The notes: a model not told the origin generated them from the letters alone. Counted from the stretch's first letter, positions 25,240-34,154 are shown. The stretch is DNA of 64,000 nt from Streptomyces fagopyri (GCF_009498275.1 NZ_CP045643.1:186001-250000), one strand, 5' to 3'. Numbers and translations are program-made.

Positions 25240-25833
25240 ATGACGATGATCCCGATCGGTGCTGAAGCGGTTGCCACTGCCATCGACGCCCGAAGCCACG
25301 GAGGAGTGGTCCTGGTCGCGATCGATGGCATGGGTGGTTCGGGCAAGTCGACCCTGGCGACGGCCCTCGCGGAGTTGCGCGGCGCCGTGGTGGTTCACGG
25401 CGACGACTTCTACCGACCCATGGACCCGGAGGAGCGTGCCGGCCTGGAACCCGAAGAGGGCTACCACCGCTACTTCGACTGGCAGCGGCTGCGGGAGGAA
25501 GTGCTTGTCCCGCTCGCAGCAGCCCGTGATGCCGCCTATCGGCGCTACGACTGGGCGACCGGTGCTCTGGCCCCGGACGAAAGCCATGCCGTTTCTGCAT
25601 CCGGCGTCGTCGTCGTGGAGGGCGTGTACACCGCCCGGCCCGAACTCGCCGACTACTACGACCTCATCGTCTACGTTGACACCCCCCGCGTGGAATCCAT
25701 GCGCCGCCTGCGAGAGCGCGGCGACGACCACGGCCCGATCGACTGGGAGTCTCGCTGGCGCCTGGCCGAGGAGCACTACCTGGCCCTGACCCGTCCCCGG
25801 GAAAGGGCCCACCTCGTGGTCTGCGGGCACTGA
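25240..25833 (+). CDS. Uridine kinase-like P-loop kinase
   Basis: The 197-residue protein has a Walker A motif DGMGGSGKST at 29-38, VVVHGDDFYRPMDPEE (substrate/lid region), YFDWQRLREEVLVPL and VVVVEGVYTARPELADYYDL (Walker B-like), then YVDTPRVESMRRLRERG. It matches small actinobacterial uridine kinase-like proteins that phosphorylate a nucleoside or related metabolite. The exact substrate is not readable. No strong ribosome site precedes ATG 25240. It is transcribed alone. Confidence 0.85.
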   Translation: MTMIPIGAEAVATAIDARSHGGVVLVAIDGMGGSGKSTLATALAELRGAVVVHGDDFYRPMDPEERAGLEPEEGYHRYFDWQRLREEVLVPLAAARDAAYRRYDWATGALAPDESHAVSASGVVVVEGVYTARPELADYYDLIVYVDTPRVESMRRLRERGDDHGPIDWESRWRLAEEHYLALTRPRERAHLVVCGH

Positions 25834-25996
25834 CCTGGCCTTGGCCGTCCTTCCCCGTACCCAAGCACTCGGCATGGTGCGAGTTGGGTGCTTGGCACTC
25901 TGTCCGCCGTGCGTTGCCGGACAGGGCGCCAACCGTAGCCCCTTCGAGCAACTGCCGATTCCGATGGATGGCTGAGGCGCGGTACAGGTTCGCTGG

Positions 25997-26824
25997 TTAC
26001 CTATAGTCGCCGACGAGCGCGGCGAGCATATCCAGCATCCGCAGAGTCTCGGCCTCGGGCTGGGTCGGCAGGGAAAGCGCTACGCGGTCAGCCCCCGCTT
26101 CGGCATATGCGGCGATGAGTTCGGGTCTGGGTGCTACGGACGCCACGGTCACCGGCACATCTCCGGCGACCTCGGTCACCCAGTTCAACTGGGCCCGGAC
26201 CCGGGCCGGGTTGCCCACCGAGTGCGGCATCCAACCATCACCATGCGCCGCCACTCTGGCCAATGCCGCCTCTCCATCGCCACCGATGAAGATGGGGGGA
26301 TGCGGGCGTTGTACTGGCTTCGGCCAACAGAAGATCGGGGCAAAGTCGATGTACTCGCCGTGGAACTCGGCCTGTTCGCTGGTCCAGATCTCCTTGATCG
26401 CGGCCAACTGTTCGTTCAGCAGCTTCCCCCGCGTACGCGGATCCGTGCCGTGATTACGCATCTCCTCACGACTCCAGCCCGTACCCACACCGAAAAGCAC
26501 CCGCCCGTCGGACACCAGGTCCAGGCTGGCTACCTGCTTGGCGGTATGAATCACATCGCGCTGAACCAGCAAAGCCACCCCGGTGCCCAGGACCAGGTTG
26601 TCGGTCACCGTTGCGGCCGCCGTCAGCGCGACGAACGGGTCCAGCGTGCGGTAATACATCCTGGGTAGTTCCCCACCACCGGGAAATGGCGTCTCTTGCT
26701 TCGCCGCGACATGACTGTGCTCGTGCAGGAGAAGGGATTCGAAAGCTCGCTCCTCCAAGGCTTTAGCCAGCGAGGCAGGCCGGATTCCCTCGTCCGCCAG
26801 GAATGTGGTGACACCAATCTTCAC
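25997..26824 (-). CDS. LLM-class F420-dependent oxidoreductase
   Basis: The 275-residue TIM-barrel enzyme reads FESLLLHEHSHVAA, MYYRTLDPFVALTAAATVTD, NLVLGTGVALLVQRDVIHTA, SDGRVLFGVGTGWSREEMRN and RPHPPIFIGGDGEAALARVA. These are signatures of the luciferase-like monooxygenase superfamily, F420-dependent group. It starts at GTG 26824 with a weak GAGAG site. It is complete and stands alone, away from the F420 genes at 16-19 kb. Confidence 0.9.
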   Translation of the reverse strand: MKIGVTTFLADEGIRPASLAKALEERAFESLLLHEHSHVAAKQETPFPGGGELPRMYYRTLDPFVALTAAATVTDNLVLGTGVALLVQRDVIHTAKQVASLDLVSDGRVLFGVGTGWSREEMRNHGTDPRTRGKLLNEQLAAIKEIWTSEQAEFHGEYIDFAPIFCWPKPVQRPHPPIFIGGDGEAALARVAAHGDGWMPHSVGNPARVRAQLNWVTEVAGDVPVTVASVAPRPELIAAYAEAGADRVALSLPTQPEAETLRMLDMLAALVGDYR

Positions 26825-27044
26825 CTCTCAAGTGAACCATGCCGTGTGCGTCTTTTCCTTGAAGGAGCAGGCCGGGTCAGTGCCGTTTCGGTGCGCCCGG
26901 GCCGCGATTTCCGGCCCTCGACGAGCGGCTCTATCTTTCAAAGAGCACTGGTTCCTCAACGCGCCCTAATAAATATTCGCGTCCCTTGCCCCCGTACTTC
27001 CTTCCCTTCGGCCTGCGAATTACAGTGGCATCAGCAAGGACCGC

Positions 27045-27079
27045 CTGCGGATCCCCTCTTCGACGGAGGGGATCCGCAG
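27045..27079. terminator. Perfect 13-bp hairpin
   Basis: CTGCGGATCCCCT (27045-27057) pairs exactly with AGGGGATCCGCAG (27067-27079) over a 9-nt loop. It lies 60 bp before a rightward gene, so it may be an insulator or a leader structure rather than an ordinary 3' terminator. Confidence 0.6.
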
Positions 27080-27138
27080 TTGGTCATGTCCTGGGAGGAT
27101 GAGGGGAGAGGTTGGGGCGTCGGGAGAGGTACCGCAAG

Positions 27139-27708
27139 GTGCTCAGACCGCTGCTGAGAGCCGGGCTCGAGGTGATACCCGACGCGGTTCCGGCGTCGGC
27201 CATACCTCATGTCCTCGGGTACGAACGCGAGCGGAATTTCGGCGGCTTCCTCGTTGAGTATGACGACCCACGACTGGTGGAGCGACTCAACGCGGGTTGG
27301 TACGACCTCGCCATGTCCGCCGGTCTGCTCGATGAGAACCGCGAATTCCTGCTCATGTTGCCTAGGGGCACCTGGACGGCCGTGGACCACCGCCGGCTGC
27401 GGCACAGGATGCATGTCTGGCACCGGGTCCGCCTGCTGGACAGGTGGGACATCATGGGGGCCGGCGCGGCTACCTTCCTCGGCATTAACGCCGGCCACCC
27501 CGGATTCGCCATGCTGGCCCTGGACAACAGCGTCTGGCTCACGGCCGGCACGTATGAGTCGGGTGTCGGTGTGTACGCAGTGCGCGACCCCGCTCGCTCC
27601 CCAGGGGTTCTGTGCGCCTTGGAGTGGCTCGCCCGGGAGGACATCTACAGGGATCGCGAGTTCCGACGTGAAGTCACCGCCTGGCTGACGCACCGGCAGC
27701 AGCGCTAG
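27139..27708 (+). CDS. Hypothetical protein
   Basis: The product of about 189 residues has mixed composition, with pieces such as AIPHVLGYERERNFGGFLVE, WDIMGAGAATFLGINAGHPG and DNSVWLTAGTYESGVGVYAV. These suggest a soluble alpha/beta protein. I do not recognise the family. A stop precedes the frame at 27100. Start codons are TTG 27112 or GTG 27139; the latter is spaced better from GGAGAGG. The 3' end overlaps the facing gene by 35 bp. Confidence 0.65.
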   Translation: MLRPLLRAGLEVIPDAVPASAIPHVLGYERERNFGGFLVEYDDPRLVERLNAGWYDLAMSAGLLDENREFLLMLPRGTWTAVDHRRLRHRMHVWHRVRLLDRWDIMGAGAATFLGINAGHPGFAMLALDNSVWLTAGTYESGVGVYAVRDPARSPGVLCALEWLAREDIYRDREFRREVTAWLTHRQQR

Positions 27709-28165
27709 ACAAGGGGTTCGGACATAGTGCGCACGAAGCGCCCGTTCCGCTCCGTGCGCAGGGGGGAACGACGCCGAGGGCCTCCTCAGGAACAACGGCC
27801 CAGCGCCGACTGATCAGCGGACCGTCGGGTATGCGCTCCGGGCTCGTGCAGTCGTCATAGCGATACACGATGCAAGGGCCCACGTCCTCGGCAGTCGCGA
27901 AATCACAGCTCGTCGTAAGACGCAAGGAGTTGTGACTGGAGGAGGGGAAGAACCGCACGAGCGTACTGGCTCGCGCCGTGCGCCAGAGAAGCTCCTCGAC
28001 CGGTGGCACCCACGAGTCGATACGGCGGTAGTAGGCGTCGGCCTCGGGTGTCTGACGGATGCGTGCGTCCCACTCGGAGCCCAGTTCCATCATGTACCCA
28101 GTGTGGTCACCGCCCCGCCAATCCGAAAGGGCGGCGAACGATGGATCGAGACAGAACGATCTCAC
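27674..28165 (-). CDS. DUF6193-like hypothetical protein, possibly with altered C-terminus
   Basis: The frame gives VEELLWRTARASTLVRFFPS, SHNSLRLTTSCDFATAEDVG, GPLISRRWAVVPEEALGVV. The L-x-x-A-x-x-x-L-x-x-x-FP-x-x-SH pattern with a late P-EEA helix recalls DUF6193 proteins. After ALGVV the sequence becomes Pro/Cys/Ser-rich, does not fit, and runs 35 bp into the facing gene. A late frameshift is likely. The start is uncertain (GTG 28165 or ATGs near 28095). Confidence 0.5.
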   Translation of the reverse strand: MRSFCLDPSFAALSDWRGGDHTGYMMELGSEWDARIRQTPEADAYYRRIDSWVPPVEELLWRTARASTLVRFFPSSSHNSLRLTTSCDFATAEDVGPCIVYRYDDCTSPERIPDGPLISRRWAVVPEEALGVVPPCARSGTGASCALCPNPLSSAAAGASARR

Positions 28166-28473
28166 CCAGTATCAATTCGGTGCGCTGCGGGAACTCGGCA
28201 TGGAGTGCGCGTGACACTCCCGTCGGCAGGTGATCGAACCGGCCGGAGACCCCACAGCACGGAGAGATCCCGGGCCTCAGACCTCAGGGGTCTCGTGCAC
28301 TCTCGCCGCGGTCCGGAGCGGCGCTCGGGTCCGCGCTCGGGTGTTGCCGAGGCCGCGGGTGCGGCAGCCCCTGAGAGCCGCTACCTACGGTAACGACCCG
28401 AGATGCGACCCTCGCGACGGTGTGTGACGCTCGTATTACACCTAGTTTCCACCCTCTCCGAGGAGACATCACC
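28166..28473. other. Gap without a supported gene
   Basis: No gene or hairpin is supported here, apart from the leader of the small hydrophilic protein at the right edge. Confidence 0.4.
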
Positions 28474-28671
28474 ATGGCCGAGCACAAGAGCGACCGCAGC
28501 CGCGCGGACAAGAAGAACCTGGCGGACAGGACCCCCGAGGAGCAGCGCGGGGCCGAGTCGCGCGAGGGCCGCACCGCCCAGGAGGACGGCACGGCTCATC
28601 GCCTCGCCGGCAAGGAAGCCCACGAGGTCGACCACAAGGGCAGCACTTCGAGCCAGCCGAAGCGCCACTGA
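28474..28671 (+). CDS. Small, highly charged hydrophilic protein
   Basis: The 65-residue product (MAEHKSDRSRADKKNLADRT onward) is almost wholly Lys, Arg, Glu, Asp, His, Gly and Ser with no hydrophobic core. It is therefore probably disordered, like small stress-associated or nucleic-acid-binding proteins. AGGAG lies nine bases before ATG 28474. It is read alone. Confidence 0.7.
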   Translation: MAEHKSDRSRADKKNLADRTPEEQRGAESREGRTAQEDGTAHRLAGKEAHEVDHKGSTSSQPKRH

Positions 28672-28894
28672 CGCTCCCCCAGCACCATATGTCCCCCGCC
28701 GCGACGGCGCGGGAAAGGGACCCCGGACCGCAGGCCGCCGCACGCGAGCTGCCCGTCCATGCACTCCGGCTGCGCACCCGACCTCCCCAGGTCACGACGG
28801 TGCGAAGCCGGGGCGCACCGGATTGCGAGGTCACACCGGGGTTCATAACAACACTCAGTCCGCCGGGGCCGGTTCGGTACCCCGCGATCGATCA

Positions 28895-29254
28895 CTACTG
28901 CACCGCGGGTCCGGTTATGGACAGATGGTTGCGCGCCCATAGGTCCAGCGCCTCGAACGCGGGCCTCAACGCCACGCCTGCCTCCGTCAAGCGGTACGCG
29001 ACCCGTAGTGGGGGCCCCTCGTCCACCTCTCGCGCGACCAGCCCGGCCGCGACAAGTTCACTGAGCCTGTCAGAGAGCATTCGTTCACTGATGCCCGGGA
29101 TCGCGCGACGCAACTCGGTGAAGTGGACCGGGTGTTGCATCAGGACCGCCACAACCAAACCCGTCCAGCGTTTGCCGAGCAGGGCGAACACACGAGTCAT
29201 GCCGCTGTCGACCTCGCGGCATGGCCCCACCGCGCGGTCTTCGAGCTCCTCCAT
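28895..29254 (-). CDS. HxlR-family winged-helix regulator
   Basis: The 119-residue protein has GPCREVDSGMTRVFALLGKR, WTGLVVAVLMQHPVHFTELR, AIPGISERMLSDRLSELVAA and GLVAREVDEGPPLRVAYRLT, a complete HxlR domain with an N-terminal Cys. The ATG is at 29254. The gene upstream (PNPOx-like) is on the same strand and ends 276 bp away, so its target is unclear. Confidence 0.9.
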   Translation of the reverse strand: MEELEDRAVGPCREVDSGMTRVFALLGKRWTGLVVAVLMQHPVHFTELRRAIPGISERMLSDRLSELVAAGLVAREVDEGPPLRVAYRLTEAGVALRPAFEALDLWARNHLSITGPAVQ

Positions 29255-29530
29255 GAATGTCGCGCCTCCCTGTTACCGACGAGAAGTGGCCTGCCCGGCA
29301 GACCCCAGCACACCGCACAACGCTCCCTCCGCGATGTGCGATTGGTCCGTCGGAAGCGAGCAGGGGCCGACCGAGCAACGGGCGAGGGAACCCAACGGCG
29401 CCCAACGGCTTATCCAGTTGGGCCGTCAGCGAGACCGCTCGGTCTCGCTCCTCGCCCGCCGTCCGCCGCCCGCATGCGCTGAGAACCTGGGCCGGCCTGT
29501 TGCTTGCAGTCCAGACTGACCGTCGGTCTT

Positions 29531-30523
29531 CTACCGGGTCTTCCCGAGATCACTCGTGGCTCGCGCGGCGAGGTCGCGCAGTCGCTCCGCTGTGCCGTCA
29601 CGCTGTGCTCGCCAGAGCCCGTACTTGGCCATGAGGCCGTTCGAAACGGTCAGCAGAGTCCGGTACGGCGGCGCGGCCAGACCCTTTGATGTGTGGGGTG
29701 CGTAGACAGCACCTTCGTCGGTGACCTTCAGCCACCCTGTCAGGGTACGCATACCGAGTCCGACACATTGCGGCTGGAAGCTGTGCGCCAGGAAGCCGGC
29801 CCGCCTGCCGCCCGGCGGCAGCAGTCCGGATGGAAGTTCCAGGTGCAGGCCTGCGGTGTCGTGGCCGGTCACCCGCACGGGAAGGATCACTGGGAAGCCG
29901 TCCGCGCCCTTGTAGGCGACCAAGCGGTGGGGCAACCCGGCGATCTGCCGCATCAGTCCGGCGACGTCCACCCGCGGGCCCGTGCCATTCTTCGGTGCAG
30001 CCTGCGCAGCCGGAGCCTGTGGCCAGGGCGCGCCCGCGACCGTCTTTCCGCCCTGGGCACCGAGATCTTCCCAGACGGATACGCGCTCCAAGTCCGCATC
30101 GACGAAGACCCGTTGCTGGTGGTACTCCCTCAGGAGCCAATCCCAGACGGGCCCGCGTCTGGTCTCGCCCAGGAACGCTTCGGAGGCCTTCATGAACGCG
30201 GAGAGGCGTTCCGGAGAAGGATGCAGATCTATCGACGCCTTGCCCTGAGCCAGGACGTACGCCGTGCTGTCAGCGAACCCGTGCTCACGTGTGTGGTAGG
30301 CGAAGGCCACGTGAGGATCCCGCAGGATGCGTTCGAGCTTCTTCGGAAATCCCAGCGAGGTGGTGAAGCCGACCCGGCCCTGTTCTCGATCTCCGAGGCC
30401 TGTCGGCGAGACGCTCGTGATCACTGCACCGCCGGCCGGAGTGACATAGGAAACCGCGACAGTCAGGTCGCCCTTGATGGCCGAGTCCGCCGCATCCGGC
30501 CAGATGACCGGCTCCGTCGTCAC
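29531..30523 (-). CDS. PNPOx-like flavin/F420-binding split-barrel protein
   Basis: The 330-residue protein begins MTTEPVIWPDAADSAIKGDL and includes AVSYVTPAGGAVITSVSP, RVGFTTSLGFPKKLERILRD, HVAFAYHTREHGF and YVLAQGKASIDLHP, the split-barrel of the pyridoxamine 5'-phosphate oxidase superfamily. A second half of about 150 residues (FPVILPVRVTGHDTAGLHLE, RRAGFLAHSFQPQCVG) looks like another barrel. It should bind a flavin or F420. Its GTG start overlaps the hemerythrin stop by 4 bp, so the two are translated together. Confidence 0.85.
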   Translation of the reverse strand: MTTEPVIWPDAADSAIKGDLTVAVSYVTPAGGAVITSVSPTGLGDREQGRVGFTTSLGFPKKLERILRDPHVAFAYHTREHGFADSTAYVLAQGKASIDLHPSPERLSAFMKASEAFLGETRRGPVWDWLLREYHQQRVFVDADLERVSVWEDLGAQGGKTVAGAPWPQAPAAQAAPKNGTGPRVDVAGLMRQIAGLPHRLVAYKGADGFPVILPVRVTGHDTAGLHLELPSGLLPPGGRRAGFLAHSFQPQCVGLGMRTLTGWLKVTDEGAVYAPHTSKGLAAPPYRTLLTVSNGLMAKYGLWRAQRDGTAERLRDLAARATSDLGKTR

Positions 30524-31185
30524 GACCCACTTCCGCGAAGTGTCCGCAGATCGTCCTCTGCCTGGTGACGCATCGCCGGGAGGAGGGGCAGTACCGGCTC
30601 GGGCAGGCCCGCCAGAACGAGAGCGACCTCGTCGGGGGTGCCCACCTCGTCGAGGAACCCGATCATGAGGTGGCCGGCCACGGGCGGAGTGGTCGCGATC
30701 ACCTCTCGCGCGAACTCGCGCCACTGCGCTGCGCTGAGGTGGTCGCGAAGTGCCGGGAAGAGAACCGGCTCTTCATGGTCCAGGTGGGCAAGGACCGTGT
30801 CCCGCACAGCGATGGCTGCCGACCGCAGCGCACTCCGGACACCGGTCTCTTCACCGCCCTCGGATATGACAACGGCGGCCAGCCTTGCGAGCGCGGCATC
30901 CAACTGCTCGTGCTCGTCGGTGAGTCCGTGGAGACCCTGGACGAGGTCGGGCGCGGTCTTCAGGATCCGCGGCCAGAGGTCGTGGTCTTCGGTCTCGTGG
31001 TGGTGGCGCAGGTTCACGACGAGGAAATCGCGGAGCTGACCCAGAGCGCTCAGCGGCACCGTGGCGCGTTCGGCCGAGGTGACCAGGAGGGCAGTGGCGA
31101 GGCGATGCACGTCGTGGGCGAGCCGAGTCTCGACGACCGCGGCGGATTCGCTGGTGGGGGGATTCATGCAAGCAAACGTATTCAT
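30520..31185 (-). CDS. Hemerythrin-like HHE domain protein
   Basis: The product of about 221 residues has HHE motifs NLRHHHETEDHDLWPRIL and AHLDHEEPVLFPALRDHL, giving a His/Glu set for a di-iron site in a four-helix bundle. Such proteins bind O2, NO or peroxide or store iron. A C-terminal helical region follows (GHLMIGFLDEVGTPDEVALV). The start is ATG 31185 or ATG 31167; neither has a strong ribosome site. It is coupled to the PNPOx-like gene and divergent from a TetR gene across an AT-rich operator. Confidence 0.87.
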   Translation of the reverse strand: MNTFACMNPPTSESAAVVETRLAHDVHRLATALLVTSAERATVPLSALGQLRDFLVVNLRHHHETEDHDLWPRILKTAPDLVQGLHGLTDEHEQLDAALARLAAVVISEGGEETGVRSALRSAAIAVRDTVLAHLDHEEPVLFPALRDHLSAAQWREFAREVIATTPPVAGHLMIGFLDEVGTPDEVALVLAGLPEPVLPLLPAMRHQAEDDLRTLRGSGS

Positions 31186-31230
31186 TATAGATACTTATTG
31201 TCAATATATTTACTTACCGTGAAGGAGGTA
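31186..31230. promoter_or_regulatory. AT-rich operator between hemerythrin and TetR genes
   Basis: This very AT-rich segment contains the perfect palindrome TATTGTCAATA (31196-31206). It lies 11 bp from the hemerythrin start and 35 bp from the TetR start, as expected for a TetR dimer controlling both. GAAGGAGGT at 31221-31229 is the TetR ribosome site. Confidence 0.7.
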
Positions 31231-31240
31231 GACTGCCTCC

Positions 31241-31858
31241 GTGACCGTTCGCAAGTACCACTCGCCACGTAGAACCAATTCAGCGGCGGCTACCCGCGAA
31301 GCCATCCTCAAGAGCGCGCACACCCTCTTTCTGGCTCGCGGGTATGCCGGCGTGACAGTCGGCGAGGTCGCGGAGGCGGCACAGGTGGCCGTCCCCACCG
31401 TCTACAGCAGCATCGGCAGCAAGCCCAGCATCCTGGCGGCTCTGCTGGAGCCCGCCCTCTCCGACCCCGCCGTCGCGGCGACCATGGCCGCCGTGGAGGC
31501 AAGCGATGACCCCCACGCCGTCATCGCACTCACGGCCGAGGGCACACGAGCAACCCACGAACGCCACTGGGATCTTGTCTACGGTCTCTTCTACCGGGAT
31601 CCTCCCGGCGAGCCGGCGGTCAAGGCAGTGCTGGACAGGGGTACCGATGACTACGTTCAAGCCCTGACCCGCGTGACCGATCGCCTACTGACGCTTGATG
31701 CCCTGCGCCCGGAGATCAGTCGCTCGGAGGCCGTGGATCTTCTCTACTTTCACCTTGGGCCACACGCCTGGATGACCCTGGTCGGCGAACGCTCGTGGTC
31801 CTTCGACCGAACACAGACCTGCATCGCCCACCTGGCCTGCGAGGCACTCCTCAAGTAG
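31241..31858 (+). CDS. TetR-family regulator
   Basis: The 205-residue protein has an N-terminal HTH (AATREAILKSAHTLFLARGY, AGVTVGEVAEAAQVAVPTVY, SSIGSKPSILAALLE) and an all-helical ligand domain ending IAHLACEALL. It probably represses itself and the divergent hemerythrin/PNPOx operon through the palindrome at 31196. The GTG start follows GAAGGAGGT at 11 bases. Confidence 0.88.
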   Translation: MTVRKYHSPRRTNSAAATREAILKSAHTLFLARGYAGVTVGEVAEAAQVAVPTVYSSIGSKPSILAALLEPALSDPAVAATMAAVEASDDPHAVIALTAEGTRATHERHWDLVYGLFYRDPPGEPAVKAVLDRGTDDYVQALTRVTDRLLTLDALRPEISRSEAVDLLYFHLGPHAWMTLVGERSWSFDRTQTCIAHLACEALLK

Positions 31859-31985
31859 GGCGCACCGCGCTGTCGCGAGTCCGGGCCGAGGAGGTGTTGA
31901 GGGGTCGTCAGTGCACAGCTGCGCCGACACCCTCCGTCGGTCGGCTTTCCCCGGCCCTCGCGGTCGGGGCGGCGACCTCGATCAG

Positions 31986-32207
31986 TCCAGTCTCGACTTC
32001 CACTCGAACGCGTTGCTGCGCGGGCACGACGACACGCCCGAGGTCATCAACGCTGGTCCTGCCGCGCACCACCCCTCCGAGTACAGGGAGTTCGACGGGA
32101 TAATGGTCCCGACCCGGCGGCGCGTCTACCGGCGAGGGGAGGACGGAACGGTGAACAAGGACATGGAACTCGTCACGATCGATGTCGAGAGTGTCGTGTT
32201 CGTCTGA
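31986..32207 (+). pseudogene. C-terminal fragment of a hypothetical protein
   Basis: The reading QSSLDFHSNALLRGHDDTPE, then EFDGIMVPTRRRVYRRGEDG and VTIDVESVVFV, matches the end of a Streptomyces protein type I recall. It has the motif FDxxGLLxRHDY, FDGxxxPTRRRVYPR, and DxxxxxF at the end. No N-terminal part or start remains upstream. Confidence 0.55.
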
Positions 32208-33008
32208 CCAGGGAGCGGCACTTGACGACCCCACCACCTGAGCTGGAAGCCCTGCTGTTGCCGCCTGATGAAGGTGTGGTGCTGGAGCGTTGGGCCCGGC
32301 GTCATCCGCACAGGTAGTGGCCGCGCGAGCCCGCATCGTTTCGGTATGCGACGGTGCTGAGGTTCGTCCGTTGCCCTCTTTGCCGACGGATCTCCGGCAC
32401 AAGACACCGGGGCACCGGACGTCCTGGAAAGGACTTCTCCTCCGAGTGGTTCAGCCCGCAGGCGGTGGGTGTGACCGACGCGGCGTCGGGCCTTCTCACG
32501 ACAACCGCCGACACCGTCGCCACTTCGGGCCGCTGCCTCCTCGCCCTCAGCACGACGTGGGGAACACGTCATGTTCCCCACACGTTCCCACCGGGCCTTG
32601 CTGCTGTACCTGGTCGGCCGTTCTGCGTACGGACACGCGACTTGACCGGTGGTGAGATCGACGTACCGCCCGGGGACCCGCATCTGGCCGGCATGGTCCC
32701 AATTCGGCGGGCCAGGAAGACGTCGGCCAAGTGATGGCGTGGGCTGCGGGAACTGGCCATTCAGCCGGCCGCTCACTGCCGGTCCCCTCGATTCGGGGCA
32801 GTCTCTGAATACCGACCTCGACCGCCGCGACGAGGTTGCCCTCCAGCAGGAAACCGGCACATTTCAGGGTGGGCGACGGTTGGGATTCTGATTCGACGAG
32901 TGCGGTAGGCCAGGCGCTCTGGTGATACGGCGCGGCAGGAAGGGACTCCCCGCGCCGGCGGCGAGCGGCTGCCCAACGGCGAAGGACTCGTCTCCTCGCC
33001 TCTGACGT
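32208..33008. other. 800-bp region without a supported gene
   Basis: Open frames here are short and mutually overlapping with no domain or ribosome site. It is bordered by gene fragments on both sides and looks like decayed DNA. Confidence 0.4.
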
Positions 33009-33098
33009 CGACGCCGATGCGATCTCATCGAAACGGTGCGGTCCGGCGAAGACCTCGCGCGGGACGAGAAGGGTCCACCGCTCGCCGTACACCGTCAC
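33009..33098 (-). pseudogene. HxlR-regulator fragment
   Basis: About 29 codons read MTVYGERWTLLVPREVFAGP then HRFDEIASAS, the opening of an HxlR domain (usually GERWTLLILREVF-x-G-x-RFDE). The sequence then loses the frame. Confidence 0.6.
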
Positions 33099-33249
33099 CG
33101 TGACCGACCTGGCCCTCGCGGCCTACGAGCGCGTGTCGGAGCCCAAGCGGCTGCGGACGATCCCGGGCGCCCACTTCGACCTGTACACCACTCAGTTCGA
33201 GAGGGCGAGCAGCGCTGTCGTCAAATGGTTCCGCGACCACCTCGCCTGA
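33097..33249 (+). pseudogene. C-terminal fragment of an alpha/beta hydrolase
   Basis: The frame reads LALAAYERVSEPKRLRTIPG, then AHFDLYTTQFERASSAVVKW and FRDHLA before TGA 33247. The GAHFDxY segment carries the catalytic His seen at the end of this hydrolase group. No nucleophile region remains upstream. The preceding HxlR scrap is on the opposite strand, a typical regulator/enzyme pair reduced to ends. Confidence 0.65.
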
Positions 33250-33355
33250 GAGGCGTCCGCGCACGCCGACGCGCCCGGCACGAACGAAAGAGGCGTCACA
33301 CGACGTACCCGACCGACGATGCCGGGCGACCCGCCCTCGTTCCGCGTAGCGCTGC

Positions 33356-33375
33356 CCTGCCCTGCCCTGCCCTGC
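33356..33375. repeat. 5-bp tandem repeat (CCTGC)4
   Basis: Four perfect CCTGC units follow a related GCTGC in non-coding DNA between the hydrolase relic and the TetR gene. Confidence 0.8.
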
Positions 33376-33507
33376 CCTGCCGCAAGCAAGGTCCACCGGA
33401 GCCGGCAACGCGGTTGCCTCCCCGGTTCATGAGGGAGATGTCCCTCGACGGGCCGGCCGTGCGTGACGTCATGGGAAGACGGCCACGCTGCACCCGGCCG
33501 TACTCCC

Positions 33508-34083
33508 TCAGGGCAGCCCCGCGACCTTGCGGGCGTTGCGCAGAAAGGTCTTGCGCACCTTGTCGGGGTCGCCGAGGTAGCTGCCCACCAGGACCGCGTC
33601 ACGGAGCATGACGAGCGTGTCCGCCCTGTCGTCCGGATCGTCCCGGCCCACCGCGACGAGGTACTCGCGCAGAGTCGCGCGGAACCACGCCCGGTGTTCG
33701 GCGACCACGCCGCGCACCGGACTCGCGGGGTCGGAGTACTCCGCTGTGGCGTTGATGAACGGACAGCCGCGGGTGTGGTGCCGGCTGGCGTCGTCCGCCA
33801 CGCCCTCGACGGCGAGCTCCAGAAGGTGCTCGGGCGACACCGCGTGCTCGGCAGCGGCCTCGAACTGCGCCCGGACCAGTCCGTCCTCGCGCTGGAGGTA
33901 GGCGATCACGAGCTGTTCCTTGCCCGCGAAGTGGCGATACATCGTGGCCCGGGTCACACCGGCTTCGCTCAGGATCCGGTCCACGCCGACCGTGTTGATG
34001 CCCTCCCGGTAGAACAAGTCGCCGGCGATCTCCAGCAGGTGGTCCCGCGGTGTCGCGCCCCGCGCCCTGGCGTCTGCACTCAT
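33508..34083 (-). CDS. TetR-family regulator
   Basis: The protein of about 191 residues has the HTH DHLLEIAGDLFYREGINTVG, VDRILSEAGVTRATMYRHFA, GKEQLVIAYLQRED, and a C-terminal domain with ASRHHTRGCPFINATAEYSD. That Cys-containing segment is frequent in TetR proteins controlling reductases or hydrolases. ATG 34083 is preferred over GTG 34089. A 13-bp sequence next to its start recurs before the divergent hydrolase operon. Confidence 0.88.
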   Translation of the reverse strand: MSADARARGATPRDHLLEIAGDLFYREGINTVGVDRILSEAGVTRATMYRHFAGKEQLVIAYLQREDGLVRAQFEAAAEHAVSPEHLLELAVEGVADDASRHHTRGCPFINATAEYSDPASPVRGVVAEHRAWFRATLREYLVAVGRDDPDDRADTLVMLRDAVLVGSYLGDPDKVRKTFLRNARKVAGLP

Positions 34084-34104
34084 GCCCACATCTTAGTGGG
34101 TACC

Positions 34105-34117
34105 GATCGTTCTTTCT
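34105..34117. promoter_or_regulatory. Operator copy 1 (GATCGTTCTTTCT), TetR side
   Basis: The 13-bp sequence lies 22 bp before the TetR start. An identical copy is at 34193-34205. Two exact copies in one 147-bp divergent intergenic region suggest binding sites for the local TetR protein. Confidence 0.65.
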
Positions 34118-34154
34118 CGTTTGTGAGCTATGCCGCAGGCAGGCAAAAGCACTC

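Noticed and set aside
33356..33375. CCTGC tandem repeat as a phase-variable coding switch
   Set aside because: It lies in non-coding DNA between a hydrolase relic and the TetR stop, so copy change would not alter a reading frame.
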